Both the position numbers and the translations under genes were made by a program. Positions 1 through 8,442 of a stretch of 64,000 bases of DNA are shown in pieces (position 1 is the first letter of the stretch; every line of letters starts with the position of its first letter). The stretch comes from Paenibacillus artemisiicola (GTDB taxonomy: Bacteria; Bacillota; Bacilli; Paenibacillales; Paenibacillaceae), in NCBI RefSeq assembly GCF_017652985.1, contig NZ_JAGGDJ010000001.1, forward strand, positions 620,001 through 684,000, in the 5' to 3' direction. The notes under the pieces were generated by a model, which saw nothing but the letters and a program-made list of their open reading frames with translations, did no database searches and was not told the DNA's origin.

Positions 1-1149
1 GTAAAGCAGTTTCTCAACTTCCAAATCCCGTTTGTTGCGTTCCTTCAGCTCGATTTCCTTCAGCAGGCTCACGATTTCGCCTTTCATGAAGCCGAACGTG
101 CCGAGGAGTTCGTCGAATTCCTTTACGCCTGTCTTGCGAATCGGCTCATTGAAGAGTGTCGCGGCGGTATGCTGTAAATACCGGTTAAGCCGAACGAGCG
201 GCCGATAAATCGTCCGCCAGATAAACCACGCGAGAAGTAGGCTAGCGCCGATTGAAAGCAAACCGACGGCGGCGAATCTGGCGATCCACTCGTTCGTCTC
301 ATGAAAAAATTCCTTGCGTGTGACCACTGTGAGCAGGGTCCAGCCGGCTTTGCCCTCAGCAGCGAACACCACATCATCTCCGCTTGCGAAATAAGAGCGG
401 CCTTTCGCTCGTTTCAGATCGGCCGGGCGATTCAGCGGGAACTCGTCCATCTGCTCGCTGTATACGGCCTCTCCGTTAGCGTTTAAGAGCACATGCTTAA
501 TCGGCAGTCCATATGGAATATGGCTCAACCGGTCGCTGAACACTTTGAAATTCGTCTCAATATAGACGGCGATGCGTTTCTCGCCGGCCCCGCCGCCGAC
601 CGTGCGTAACACGGAGAGCACCGTATTGTCACTGTATGGATAGAGCGTCCGGTGCGGGCCGAGAAACTCGAGCCCGGCGTACGGTGTTGCAATGCGGGGA
701 AACTGAGGGATATGCAGATCGGGATTCACATTCATGTTGGAGAATAGAAAAGACTCCTCATCCGGCAGGTAGTAGCTCATGAATCCAAGATCGGGATTCG
801 TATAATTGACAATTGTTGTATACTTATAGACATCCTTCTCGATTTCGCTCCGTTCCAGCGGGTCCTTACGGTAGATATAGGCCTCGTAACGGTTGCGTAT
901 ATCGCCGATTAGCGCCAGCTGCTGCGAAGCGTAATCTAGATTGCTGAGCGTGGCGTCAAGACTTGTCTTCTCTTGGTCCAGCGTGCTCTGGATGCCCTTT
1001 TCCAGCTTCCCCGAGAGTAAATTGTAGATGGTGTAATACGAGATGCCGCCGATCAGGGAAACCGGTATGACAGCTGCCAGGAGAAGCACGGCAATTAAGC
1101 GGAACTTCAGCGAATGCGGAAGCGTTATGCCGAAACGACCCGAACGCAT
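1..1149 (-). CDS. YesM-type sensor histidine kinase, partial (C-terminal part outside window)
   Basis: The frame is open from an ATG at 1149 to the window edge (383 codons). It encodes a short basic N-terminus, a first membrane helix (about residues 18-36), a long extracellular Cache-like sensing region, a second membrane helix near residues 285-305 and the start of a HAMP linker. The histidine box and ATPase domain lie beyond position 1. This is the layout of YesM/LytS-family kinases, which sense sugars or cell-wall stress and phosphorylate an AraC-type response regulator, normally encoded next to them; here that partner would be outside the window. GGGAG lies 7 bases before the ATG. The gene is 233 bases downstream of the SLH protein gene on the same strand, with a cre-like site in its leader. 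Family confident; ligand unknown. Confidence 0.85.
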   Translation of the reverse strand, partial: MRSGRFGITLPHSLKFRLIAVLLLAAVIPVSLIGGISYYTIYNLLSGKLEKGIQSTLDQEKTSLDATLSNLDYASQQLALIGDIRNRYEAYIYRKDPLERSEIEKDVYKYTTIVNYTNPDLGFMSYYLPDEESFLFSNMNVNPDLHIPQFPRIATPYAGLEFLGPHRTLYPYSDNTVLSVLRTVGGGAGEKRIAVYIETNFKVFSDRLSHIPYGLPIKHVLLNANGEAVYSEQMDEFPLNRPADLKRAKGRSYFASGDDVVFAAEGKAGWTLLTVVTRKEFFHETNEWIARFAAVGLLSIGASLLLAWFIWRTIYRPLVRLNRYLQHTAATLFNEPIRKTGVKEFDELLGTFGFMKGEIVSLLKEIELKERNKRDLEVEKLLY

Positions 1150-1174
1150 GGACGTTCTCCCTTCGCATTAGTAT

Positions 1175-1188
1175 TGAAAGCGCATTCA
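1175..1188 (-). promoter_or_regulatory. cre-like site (CcpA) in leader of the sensor kinase gene
   Basis: TGAAAGCGCATTCA differs at one position from the ideal palindrome TGAAAGCGCTTTCA bound by CcpA-HPr-Ser-P. It lies 25 bases upstream of the kinase start codon, where binding would block elongation or initiation. Assignment rests on the motif only. Confidence 0.5.
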
Positions 1189-1347
1189 GAATGCGACACG
1201 GCAAGAGCCGCATGTTGTCCGTAATTGCCTCCTGAGTGCGATACGGCTCGTGCAAAAAACAACGGACGCTCCCCTGACATGATGTGTTTAGACGAGCATG
1301 CCTCATCCGACCCCGAATGCAGCTCTTCCGGTCGTGCCACAGCAGGA

Positions 1348-1369
1348 GGAGGACCCCGAGGGGTCCTCC
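1348..1369 (-). terminator. Perfect 10-bp inverted repeat after the SLH protein gene
   Basis: GGAGGACCCC and GGGGTCCTCC are separated by only two bases and begin 13 bases past the stop codon of the SLH-anchored protein. No run of T follows on the minus strand, so this may be an mRNA 3' stabiliser or a weak terminator rather than a standard one. Confidence 0.4.
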
Positions 1370-1382
1370 ATTGCGCTGCAAT

Positions 1383-4283
1383 CTATCGGATATACTCGAG
1401 CAGCTTTGCAAGCGCGACCGCCGCTTCGGCCCGGCTAACCGACGCCTTCGGTCTGAATTTCCCTTCGTCTGCCGTCATCATCCCCGTCACGATCGCGCCT
1501 TCGACTGATGCAAGCGCCCCGGCCGAAACCTGTTTTCCATCTTGCAGCTTGACCGCGTCCGGATGCTTGATCGTCCGGCCTGTTTCCGCCTCATACACGC
1601 GCATCAATCCCACCGCAAGCCGCTCGCGGCTAACCGCGGCATTGGACGAACCAGAACCATCTGCGGTCGCCTGCATAGCAGGCACGGACGTTGCCGCGTC
1701 CGTCGTTGCTTCCGCACCGTTCCGCGCGTCGGCGAGCCTCGAGAGCTTCGCAAACATGTCGTCCAACTCGCCGGCTTTCAGCGCTTTATTCGGCTGGAAC
1801 TGGCCGTCTCCGCTGCCCAAGATTCCGTTCGCGTATAGCGTCTTTACTGCTTCGGATGCGAAATGTCCTGTCGGCACATCGGAGAACGGCTCCGCGTTCG
1901 TGCCAAGCAGCGACTCAAGCGCACGGTATTTCGGTGTTTGGAGGCCGTCGAAGATATCCTCCGTCGCTCCCCACATACCGTACCGGCTATAGCCGCTCGT
2001 TAGTGTGAAGTACATGAACATATCACCGTCTTTGGCGAGAAAATTGTTGCCGATATCGTACGTCACGAGGTCGCCCATCCGCTCCGAACGATGGGCGGCG
2101 ATCCGATTCGCGACGTTAATCGTGCTGCCGCCGCCGGAGTCCGGTCCGCCCTCATAAGTGAACGAATGGAGCCCGTATTGCGCCGCAAGATCGATCAGCT
2201 TCATTTTGCCGTCCTCCGGCAAGCCCCGGCGAGCGTTGTCTGCCTGCATGGCGGTCAGCACCTCCGTCTTCGAAGCCGCGTCGCTCGCTTCGGATGAATT
2301 AAAGTACGGGGCGGTCGCGATCGCGTAGAAGAAGTTTCTAGGATCGCCGTACGTCTTGTCGACCCAGTTCAGCATATCTTTGTATTGGTCGGGGAACAGC
2401 ACGAACCAGCTGAGCACCGGCCGGACCCGGGTATTCAGTGCATCCTCGCCGAAGACGGACTGGAACGTTCGCCCGATGTCCACGACCCGCTTGGCCATGC
2501 GGTGGCGCGCCCAAGAGCGCTGCTCCGGCGTATATGAAGCATCGTTCGGGTCGTCGAAATAGGATGTCATGACGTAACGGCTCAGATCGGAGCCCGCGCC
2601 GCCCTCCGCGATGGCTGCCGCTTTATTATAAGCCTGTTGGCTAAACAGATCGTTCCACACCTCGTTCGAATACTCAACGTAAATAGCGAGCTGCGGATCG
2701 AGCTTTTCCTTCAGCAGCTTAGCAAGCTCGCGTACGTAATCATCGGAGGCAGCAGCCGGAATGTTGATCCAAATATCCTTATGCGTCTCGTTAGCGAGCG
2801 CGATGACGTACTCCCAGGCGACGCCATTCGTGCCGTTCTGCTCCAGCTGGGTAGCATCCGTCGGCTTCTTCCGGTCCTGCCATTCGGTACTGGCTGGATA
2901 GGATGGGTTGTTATTGTTCGTGCTCAGCCAATCCATAAAACGAAGCGTGCCGAACGGCTGAAGCGCCTGTACGAATTCGCGCGTGAATAGCTCGCCGCCG
3001 TCTACTGAATAGCCCGGCCGCATCAGCTTCACGTCGCGAACGCCGCCATCCGTCTGGGTGAAGCTGACATAGAGCAGACCGGCGCCTTTTGGCAGCGTTA
3101 AATCCGCCGTGGTCGTGCCGCTCGCTTCGTCGTAATGTTGATTGGCGATAGTGAATGGGCTGGAGGGATCCATGTTCCCGAGCATGGCCTTTCCTTTGAA
3201 GGAAAGCTTATACGTGCCGCTTATATCGGGAATCCTCCTTTCGGGATCGTCGATATCGTTCAGCCAGGCTGCCACCGGACGGTGATCGAAGAAGACCGTC
3301 GCCGCATCCTCGAGCGGCCAGCCGTCGGCGTCCGTCTTCACACCAGCAGAGCCGTCCGGCTTCGACCAGGCTCGAAGCGTCTTCGCGGCGTCCGCAAATT
3401 CAAAGCCGCGACCGCCGATCCCCTCAAGCCCGACACCGATTTGCCCGGGGTAGATTGCCTTCGTCAGCGCCGGCAACGGCGTATTCGTCTGCACGGTCGC
3501 GGTATTCGTCGGGAACGACAATAGACCTTCTTTCTCGGCGACGACCTTGAACGCATAGGCTTGTCCGGCTTGCAGCCCATCCGCGGCATAGGTCATCCCG
3601 CTCGTTTGACCGATCGGCTTGCCGTCCCGGTAAACCGTATACGTCAGGCCATCCTTCTCCTGCGGTGCGTCCCAAGCTAGGTCGACGCGGGTTTCCGTAT
3701 TATCGATGGAATGGAGGAATGACGGCGATATCGCTTCCTTCTTCAGCTCCTCGGCCGTGGAGACCTTCTGCAGCATCACGTCGTCCAGGTAAAAATCCGA
3801 ATTCGACCATTTGACGAGCGTCAGATTGGAGTTGGACAGCTTCGTCAGCTCCTCCGGTGCCGTGAACTCGACTTCGGCATAGTGGTAGCTGCCGTCCGTT
3901 TCATTGAAATCAAGCTGCCGCGAAAAGCTCTTGCCGAGCGTTAGCTTCAAATTGCCGCCGGCTTCACCGTTCTCGTACTTATACCAGGCGCCGAAACGAT
4001 ACATGCGGCCTGGCTCCAGCGCGCCGAAATCGAGCCCCGACACGCCGAATCCGCCCGCGATCTTCAGCGCCATCTCGCCTTCGTGCTGTCCGCCTTGGCC
4101 TATCGCGATGTTGGTCCAGTTCGGCCAGGCGATATCGCCGTTCTCAAAATCGCCGTTCGGAACGAGGTTGGCGCCGTACGTTTCATTCGCTGTCGCATCG
4201 GCGAATGCGTCGAGTGCCGTGGCGTTCACCGGCATAAGTAGCAGCAGCGTTGCAAGAGCGGACATGCGTATGCGTTTATTCAC
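1383..4283 (-). CDS. Secreted SLH-anchored glycosidase-like protein with CBM and Fn3 modules
   Basis: The 966-residue product starts at GTG 4283, with GGGAGG six bases upstream. Residues 1-28 form a signal peptide. About 38-170 look like a CBM4/9-type jelly roll (NLVPNGDFENG), 190-270 a fibronectin type III module, and 275-760 a large TIM-barrel-like region. Two glutamates resemble clan GH-A catalytic acids: EYSNEVWN (acid/base) and FTYEGGPDSGG (nucleophile). The end, from about residue 805, holds S-layer-homology motifs (FSDVPTGHFASEAV, then FRPKASVSRAEAA), which would tether the protein to the cell wall. It is divergent from an AraC regulator and has a cre-like site upstream, so it probably serves polysaccharide use. 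The glycoside hydrolase family is not assigned, and catalysis is inferred. Confidence 0.75.
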   Translation of the reverse strand: MNKRIRMSALATLLLLMPVNATALDAFADATANETYGANLVPNGDFENGDIAWPNWTNIAIGQGGQHEGEMALKIAGGFGVSGLDFGALEPGRMYRFGAWYKYENGEAGGNLKLTLGKSFSRQLDFNETDGSYHYAEVEFTAPEELTKLSNSNLTLVKWSNSDFYLDDVMLQKVSTAEELKKEAISPSFLHSIDNTETRVDLAWDAPQEKDGLTYTVYRDGKPIGQTSGMTYAADGLQAGQAYAFKVVAEKEGLLSFPTNTATVQTNTPLPALTKAIYPGQIGVGLEGIGGRGFEFADAAKTLRAWSKPDGSAGVKTDADGWPLEDAATVFFDHRPVAAWLNDIDDPERRIPDISGTYKLSFKGKAMLGNMDPSSPFTIANQHYDEASGTTTADLTLPKGAGLLYVSFTQTDGGVRDVKLMRPGYSVDGGELFTREFVQALQPFGTLRFMDWLSTNNNNPSYPASTEWQDRKKPTDATQLEQNGTNGVAWEYVIALANETHKDIWINIPAAASDDYVRELAKLLKEKLDPQLAIYVEYSNEVWNDLFSQQAYNKAAAIAEGGAGSDLSRYVMTSYFDDPNDASYTPEQRSWARHRMAKRVVDIGRTFQSVFGEDALNTRVRPVLSWFVLFPDQYKDMLNWVDKTYGDPRNFFYAIATAPYFNSSEASDAASKTEVLTAMQADNARRGLPEDGKMKLIDLAAQYGLHSFTYEGGPDSGGGSTINVANRIAAHRSERMGDLVTYDIGNNFLAKDGDMFMYFTLTSGYSRYGMWGATEDIFDGLQTPKYRALESLLGTNAEPFSDVPTGHFASEAVKTLYANGILGSGDGQFQPNKALKAGELDDMFAKLSRLADARNGAEATTDAATSVPAMQATADGSGSSNAAVSRERLAVGLMRVYEAETGRTIKHPDAVKLQDGKQVSAGALASVEGAIVTGMMTADEGKFRPKASVSRAEAAVALAKLLEYIR

Positions 4284-4311
4284 ATGAATCCTCCCTTTCG
4301 TTTTATAGTCA

Positions 4312-4325
4312 TGATTGCGCTTTCA
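4312..4325 (-). promoter_or_regulatory. cre-like site between SLH protein gene and araC-type gene
   Basis: TGATTGCGCTTTCA matches 12 of 14 positions of TGAAAGCGCTTTCA. It lies 29 bases upstream of the GTG start of the SLH protein, where CcpA would repress. Motif evidence only. Confidence 0.4.
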
Positions 4326-4540
4326 TTATTACGATTTCCCGTCCCTCAATTCCGGTTGTTCCCTATTTCATTGCTAGCCAATTCGCCTGCCGCCATCACG
4401 CCCCTTCGCTGCTCAGGTTTGATATCGCTTTTCTTCTGTCTATCCATCATTATAATGAAAGACAGTGTGATGCAAGGTTGCCGAACAGGACAAGTTCATG
4501 GGCAGTTCATGACAAAATCGCCGACTGGAGGCAGGATGCG

Positions 4541-5419
4541 TTGAAGTCCGTTAAACGTGTGTTGGAATGGAAAACGTTGTTTTCAGAAGGGCTGCCGGTT
4601 CATGTTACCCGGACGAAGGAAGGGTTCTACATCGAGCAACACGTTCATGATTTCGTGGAGATCGTCTATGTCGAGGAAGGCGAAGGCTTCCATTACATTG
4701 AGGACGAACTCATCCGCGTACGCAGGGGCGACGTATTCTATCTGCCCGTCGGTACCTCGCATGTGCTGCGGCCAATCGGTCAACCGCCATCGCCGCAACT
4801 CGTGGTCTATAATTGCGTCATTGATCCTCTCTTTCTGAAGCGGCTTCAGGATCTGCATGAGCTTGCGCTCCCATTCTGTCCTGCGACGGGCGTTCTCCCG
4901 CAGGGCGGACAAGACAAGGTTTGGTATGCCTTCTCGGATCGTAGCGAACAAATCGGAGCCATTTTCCACACCATGTTTACGGAATACGCACTTCAGGGAG
5001 CAGGGTGCAAAACCGCGCTCACGGGCTGGCTGCTGCTGCTGCACGTCAAGTTGTTTCAGCGGGATCAGGTTGCCTCCGCTGGCCAACGGAGTGCCGGTAA
5101 GCAGCTCGATGTCGCGTTTGAATGGCTCGATCACCAAATCGATGGGCCCGTATCCCTGGCGAAGGCGGCAGCGAAGGCAGATATGAGTCCCCGGCATTTC
5201 TACCGGTTGTTCAAGGAACGGACGGGGCAGACGTTTCTTGAATACGTGCAACACAAACGGATCGCCAAAAGCTGTCTGCTGTTAGAAACGACAGACCTAG
5301 GCGTATCGGAAATCGCGTATGCCACGGGCTACAAGGATTTGAAAAGCTTTTACCGGACGTTCCGCAAGCTGGCCGGTTCCACGCCAACCGCCTATAGGCG
5401 TATGAAGTCGGCCCCTTAA
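4541..5419 (+). CDS. AraC family transcriptional regulator with cupin sensor domain
   Basis: I place the start at TTG 4541, seven bases after GGAGG, giving 292 residues, the usual size for this type. The longer frame from 4250 has no family-like sequence and runs over the divergent gene start. The N-terminal half is a cupin barrel (IEQHVHDFVEIVYVEEGEG, then RRGDVFYLPVGTSHVL). The C-terminal 100 residues carry two helix-turn-helices (LAKAAAKADMSPRHFYRLFK and VSEIAYATGYKDLKSFYRTF). Members bind a sugar in the cupin and activate nearby catabolic genes. It is divergent from the SLH-anchored glycosidase-like gene, the most likely target. Confidence 0.85.
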   Translation: MKSVKRVLEWKTLFSEGLPVHVTRTKEGFYIEQHVHDFVEIVYVEEGEGFHYIEDELIRVRRGDVFYLPVGTSHVLRPIGQPPSPQLVVYNCVIDPLFLKRLQDLHELALPFCPATGVLPQGGQDKVWYAFSDRSEQIGAIFHTMFTEYALQGAGCKTALTGWLLLLHVKLFQRDQVASAGQRSAGKQLDVAFEWLDHQIDGPVSLAKAAAKADMSPRHFYRLFKERTGQTFLEYVQHKRIAKSCLLLETTDLGVSEIAYATGYKDLKSFYRTFRKLAGSTPTAYRRMKSAP

Positions 5420-5571
5420 CGAATGAAAAACACGGATTCTACTTGATTCAAATAAAAGGGGGGCTCTCTGTTTCCTGTCGATGTCGATCATTTTGTAGAC
5501 GGCGCAGCCTCCTTGAAAGAAACCACACGCACCTTCGCCCGCAGCAGCATGGTGGAAGATTCGATTGAACG

Positions 5572-5601
5572 CAAAAAGTTCCGTCTCATTACGAGACGGA
5601 A
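5572..5601 (-). terminator. Rho-independent terminator of the 55-residue gene
   Basis: On the minus strand TTCCGTCTC, a five-base loop and GAGACGGAA are followed by CTTTTTG. It lies 26 bases past the stop of the small gene at 5627. Confidence 0.85.
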
Positions 5602-5626
5602 TCGTTCGATCTACCGGTAATACCTG

Positions 5627-5794
5627 CTATTCCTTCTTCGGTCGCTGCATGTCGGCAGGCTGTACGGTCAGTGTGTCGGATACGTCCGACTGCTTCTCAT
5701 TCAAGAAGAAGCTCGTTTCTTCATGCGCCTCCAAATCCTCATATAATGTATCCGGATCTCCGTCCGTTTCCACATTTCTACTTTCGCGGGTCAT
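5627..5794 (-). CDS. Small acidic protein of unknown function (55 aa)
   Basis: The start is ATG 5794 because GGAGGAGG sits eight bases ahead of it; a longer frame to 5908 lacks such a site. The 55-residue product is very hydrophilic and acidic, rich in D, E, T and S, ends in a basic RPKKE, and has no cysteine pair, signal peptide or membrane segment. It is probably intrinsically disordered. A clear terminator follows, so it looks like a real single-gene unit. I do not recognise the family; small acidic proteins of this size are common in spore formers, but no function can be read from it. Confidence 0.6.
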   Translation of the reverse strand: MTRESRNVETDGDPDTLYEDLEAHEETSFFLNEKQSDVSDTLTVQPADMQRPKKE

Positions 5795-6035
5795 AAAGAT
5801 GGCCTCCTCCGTTTGATTTAACACACGAGTGCAGCTTGAGTCCTGCTCAAAATACTCCTTAAGTGATCGTTGCGTAATAACGTCTGAAACGTTCCATGAG
5901 CGTTTCATTTAATCCCGTAGATAAGGAAGCGGCATTTTGTCCCTCCGAGTCAGCCTGCCCCTTATTAGACAACGATATACCTCCAGATTCCCGAGCCTTC
6001 CCCGGTAGGTAAACAGTTACTCTATTATGCTAAAT

Positions 6036-6084
6036 GCCCGATAGCGCACGACGGCAGCCGATCGTTCTGAGGCAGGCTGCCGTC
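6036..6084. repeat. Interspersed palindromic repeat, copy 1
   Basis: The unit begins with CCCGATAGCGCACGACGGC and forms a hairpin of GACGGCAGCC (6050-6059) with GGCTGCCGTC (6075-6084). Near-copies occur at 42422-42472 and 61113-61158, with partial copies elsewhere in this window. It sits in the 345-base gap 5909-6253, which holds no gene that I can support. Confidence 0.6.
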
Positions 6085-6190
6085 ATAGTATACTTGAGCT
6101 ATCGTGTCACTTAGGTCGCTACCTCTAAGGTCAGCAGCAATAAGGTATGCCCCGCGTAAGTTGACCACCTGACACTCCAATTATATAAGT

Positions 6191-6231
6191 AAGAGCCGAA
6201 TTTCCTGAACGAAACGGAATCTTCGGCTCTT
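6191..6231. terminator. Stem-loop terminator after the methyltransferase gene
   Basis: AAGAGCCGAA (6191-6200) pairs with TTCGGCTCTT (6222-6231). It lies 22 bases past the methyltransferase stop on the minus strand, where only short T-rich sequence follows. On the plus strand it is followed by TT, so it may work in both directions. Confidence 0.65.
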
Positions 6232-6253
6232 TTATAATTACAAACGATATACT

Positions 6254-6937
6254 TTAAGGCTTCCTTCCTACAACAAGACCCAACGATAACCACTTCCCGG
6301 CATCCTTGACGACGAATTCCCGTTCGTCCAACGGACACCTTTCATCGTGAACATGATCGTACCACCATTGATAGGCATCGGAAAAATAATAGTTTTCAAC
6401 GACGCTTAATCCGTGCTGATGAAACAACTCCTTATTCCAGTCAAGCGTTCGGAAGTGATCGTGGAACGATTGTCCTATTTTGGTCTGAAGCTGTTGTTCC
6501 GTCAGTTCGCAAGGATGGCACATCGGTTCTGCGATACCGACATATGCTCCGCTGCGCGCCACGCGCATCATTTCCTCCAACGCTTGCGGGCGATCGTCCC
6601 TAATCATTTCGAAAGAGCCGATGCTAATAACGGCATCGAAAGTTTCGGAGGCAAACGGCATTGACTGCGCCGTCACATTCATCGGCAATACCTGGTTCGC
6701 CACTCCAAGTCCGGCGGCGTTATCCCGAATAACGGACAAGTTGAGCCAAGGCTCCAACGTGACGACCGTAACGGCCCAATGCTTGGCAAGTATAGAGGCG
6801 ACTTGCCCGTTGCCGGCCCCCACCTCCAATACCCGCACACCGGGTCTAATCCGGACCGCTTCAACCAGCGGCAGCGCCATATGATAGGAACCAGGACCTA
6901 ACGGTCTAGGGTCTGCAATCGTTAAAAAGGGATTCAT
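6254..6937 (-). CDS. Class I SAM-dependent methyltransferase
   Basis: The 227-residue protein has the Rossmann-fold methyltransferase core: motif I VLEVGAGNGQ near residue 37, the acidic residue ending strand 2 (VVTLEPW) and the motif IV region FDAVISIGSFEMI. This places it in the Methyltransf_11/25 group that transfers methyl from S-adenosylmethionine to small molecules. The start ATG has GGAGAGG upstream. A 21-codon ORF with its own ribosome site ends 38 bases before it, and both appear to share a promoter with an extended -10 box. The substrate is not apparent; a modified peptide or a stress metabolite are both open. Confidence 0.85.
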   Translation of the reverse strand: MNPFLTIADPRPLGPGSYHMALPLVEAVRIRPGVRVLEVGAGNGQVASILAKHWAVTVVTLEPWLNLSVIRDNAAGLGVANQVLPMNVTAQSMPFASETFDAVISIGSFEMIRDDRPQALEEMMRVARSGAYVGIAEPMCHPCELTEQQLQTKIGQSFHDHFRTLDWNKELFHQHGLSVVENYYFSDAYQWWYDHVHDERCPLDEREFVVKDAGKWLSLGLVVGRKP

Positions 6938-6975
6938 TGGTTATTCCTCTCCTTATTATCGGGAGGAAACTGGGC

Positions 6976-7041
6976 TTACTTGGCGCTTCCTCCCTGGAAT
7001 TGTGTGACGTTCTTCCCTGATTCATGCTGATTTCCATACAT
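6976..7041 (-). CDS. Candidate 21-residue peptide upstream of the methyltransferase
   Basis: ATG 7041 is preceded by AAAGGAGA with nine bases of spacing, and the 21-codon frame ends in TAA at 6976. The peptide starts MYGNQHESGK and ends QFQGGSAK. It is hydrophilic, lacks Cys, and has no signal or membrane segment. The stop is 38 bases before the methyltransferase ATG, and a TATAAT extended -10 lies 28 bases upstream of the small ORF. It could be a precursor peptide for the enzyme, a translated leader that tunes it, or chance. The good ribosome site and promoter are the only evidence for expression. Confidence 0.4.
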   Translation of the reverse strand: MYGNQHESGKNVTQFQGGSAK

Positions 7042-7068
7042 ACGTCATCTCTCCTTTCACTGCAAGCC

Positions 7069-7077
7069 ATTATAACA
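7069..7077 (-). promoter_or_regulatory. Extended -10 promoter for the 21-codon ORF and methyltransferase
   Basis: On the minus strand TGTTATAAT gives a TGn extension plus a perfect TATAAT -10 box. No good -35 hexamer is present at 16-18 bases, as is common for extended -10 promoters. Confidence 0.5.
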
Positions 7078-7332
7078 TACTTTATGAGCCGAGGCCTCGA
7101 GGTCCCTTAGTTATCGCCGACATGGTGAAAAACGGCTACTACACCTTCATCCAATCGTCCAGCTGCCGCACTTATCGTGGTTGGTTCGGTTCAGCCATCA
7201 GATCGTCCACCTTGGCCTTGCGACTTTGCGAACAAATATTTGCGTTTATACATTTACTTTTCTCTGTATTCAAAAACAGAATAATTAATGCCAAAATTGT
7301 GCAAAATGACGTCATCCAAGGAGGCGACAAAC

Positions 7333-8442
7333 ATGATCGAACAGGGGAAAATCTCGTCTTTTCAGGCTGCCATACTTCTGTATATGGGTGTTTTGTCCAC
7401 CTCGCTGCTCTATCTTCCCAGCATTACGGCGGCCAAGGCGCATAACGATTTTTGGATGTCGCCGATCTTTGCGTCGGTACTCGGTCTCCTGCTTGTCATC
7501 GTCATTTATTCGCTTGCGAAACTGTATCCGAATCAGACGTTCATGGAATACCTGCCGCGCATCATCGGGCGGATTCCAGCTTTGATTCTCGGGCTGCTCT
7601 ATTTGATATCATTATTAAACATGGATGGCGCAATCGTACGCTCTTACACGGAGTTTTTACTGAATGCGTTTATCAGTATGACGCCCAAAAGCATCATTAT
7701 CGTCACGATCATATTCGTCTGCGCGGTAACGGTGCGCAGCGGGCTCGAAGTAATCGGACGCTCGGCGCAATTTTTTACGCCGTTCGTCATCCTATCGTTA
7801 CTCTTCATTGTCATTCTGCTGCAAAGCAGCTTCGATTTTAAAGAGATACAACCGATTCTGGCGAACGGACTAGGTCCGCCGATAAGAGGCGGTTTTATCG
7901 TCTCTACTTGGTTCAGTGAGTTCTTTTTCCTGGCGTTTCTCGTCCCCTACACTCGGGATGCATCAAAATCCATGAAATGGGCTTTTATTTCCGTTGGGGC
8001 CGTTCTGCTTACCATGGTCTGCATGAACCTATGCATCTTGTTCATGTTTGGGGAGGACACGGGCAATTATTCGTATCCCATTTTGATTGCTGCCCGTTAT
8101 ATCAGCATGTCCGACTTTATTGAAAACATGGAAATACTGATCGTCGTGATTTGGGTAGTCGGCTTATTCGTAAAAATATCGTTGTTCTATTACATCACAG
8201 CGCTTTGCGCCGCTCAGTGGATAGGGCTGTCGGATTATCGGCCGATCGTGTTTCCCCTAGGACTGCTTATCTTCGCCTTTGCGGTTTGGGGCATTCCGAA
8301 TTTACCTGCGCTTGTTGCTCGTTCCAGCAAGGGGACTGATAATAACGATTTGATGTTTCGCTTCGTTATTCCCGCCGCGCTGCTCGCCGTCGCTTTGCTG
8401 CGTTCGAAATTCAGCGCGGCCCTCAGAGGCGGCCGCTCATGA
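7333..8442 (+). CDS. Spore germination permease-like subunit B (GerAB/GerKB family), operon 1
   Basis: The start is ATG 7333 because AAGGAGG lies eight bases upstream; an ATG at 7288 has no such site. The 369-residue protein is a chain of about ten hydrophobic helices of the APC-superfamily germination permease type, beginning with SFQAAILLYMGVLSTSLLYLPS, the usual N-terminus of the family. GerAB-type subunits sit in the spore inner membrane and bind the germinant in a GerA-B-C complex. It overlaps the next gene by four bases (ATGA), so translation is coupled. The germinant cannot be told from the sequence. Confidence 0.92.
   Translation: MIEQGKISSFQAAILLYMGVLSTSLLYLPSITAAKAHNDFWMSPIFASVLGLLLVIVIYSLAKLYPNQTFMEYLPRIIGRIPALILGLLYLISLLNMDGAIVRSYTEFLLNAFISMTPKSIIIVTIIFVCAVTVRSGLEVIGRSAQFFTPFVILSLLFIVILLQSSFDFKEIQPILANGLGPPIRGGFIVSTWFSEFFFLAFLVPYTRDASKSMKWAFISVGAVLLTMVCMNLCILFMFGEDTGNYSYPILIAARYISMSDFIENMEILIVVIWVVGLFVKISLFYYITALCAAQWIGLSDYRPIVFPLGLLIFAFAVWGIPNLPALVARSSKGTDNNDLMFRFVIPAALLAVALLRSKFSAALRGGRS

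Noticed and set aside
1225-1992. 255-codon plus-strand frame inside the SLH protein gene
   Set aside because: It lies antisense to a gene with clear family motifs, has no ribosome site and its product has a skewed Ser/Ala composition typical of shadow frames.
4583-5254. 223-codon minus-strand frame over the AraC gene
   Set aside because: Antisense to an AraC gene with two clear helix-turn-helices and no ribosome site of its own.
5470-5613. Open frame after a GGGGGG run, reading VDVDHFVDGAASLKETT and onward
   Set aside because: No acceptable start codon follows the possible ribosome site, and a minus-strand terminator is embedded in its end.
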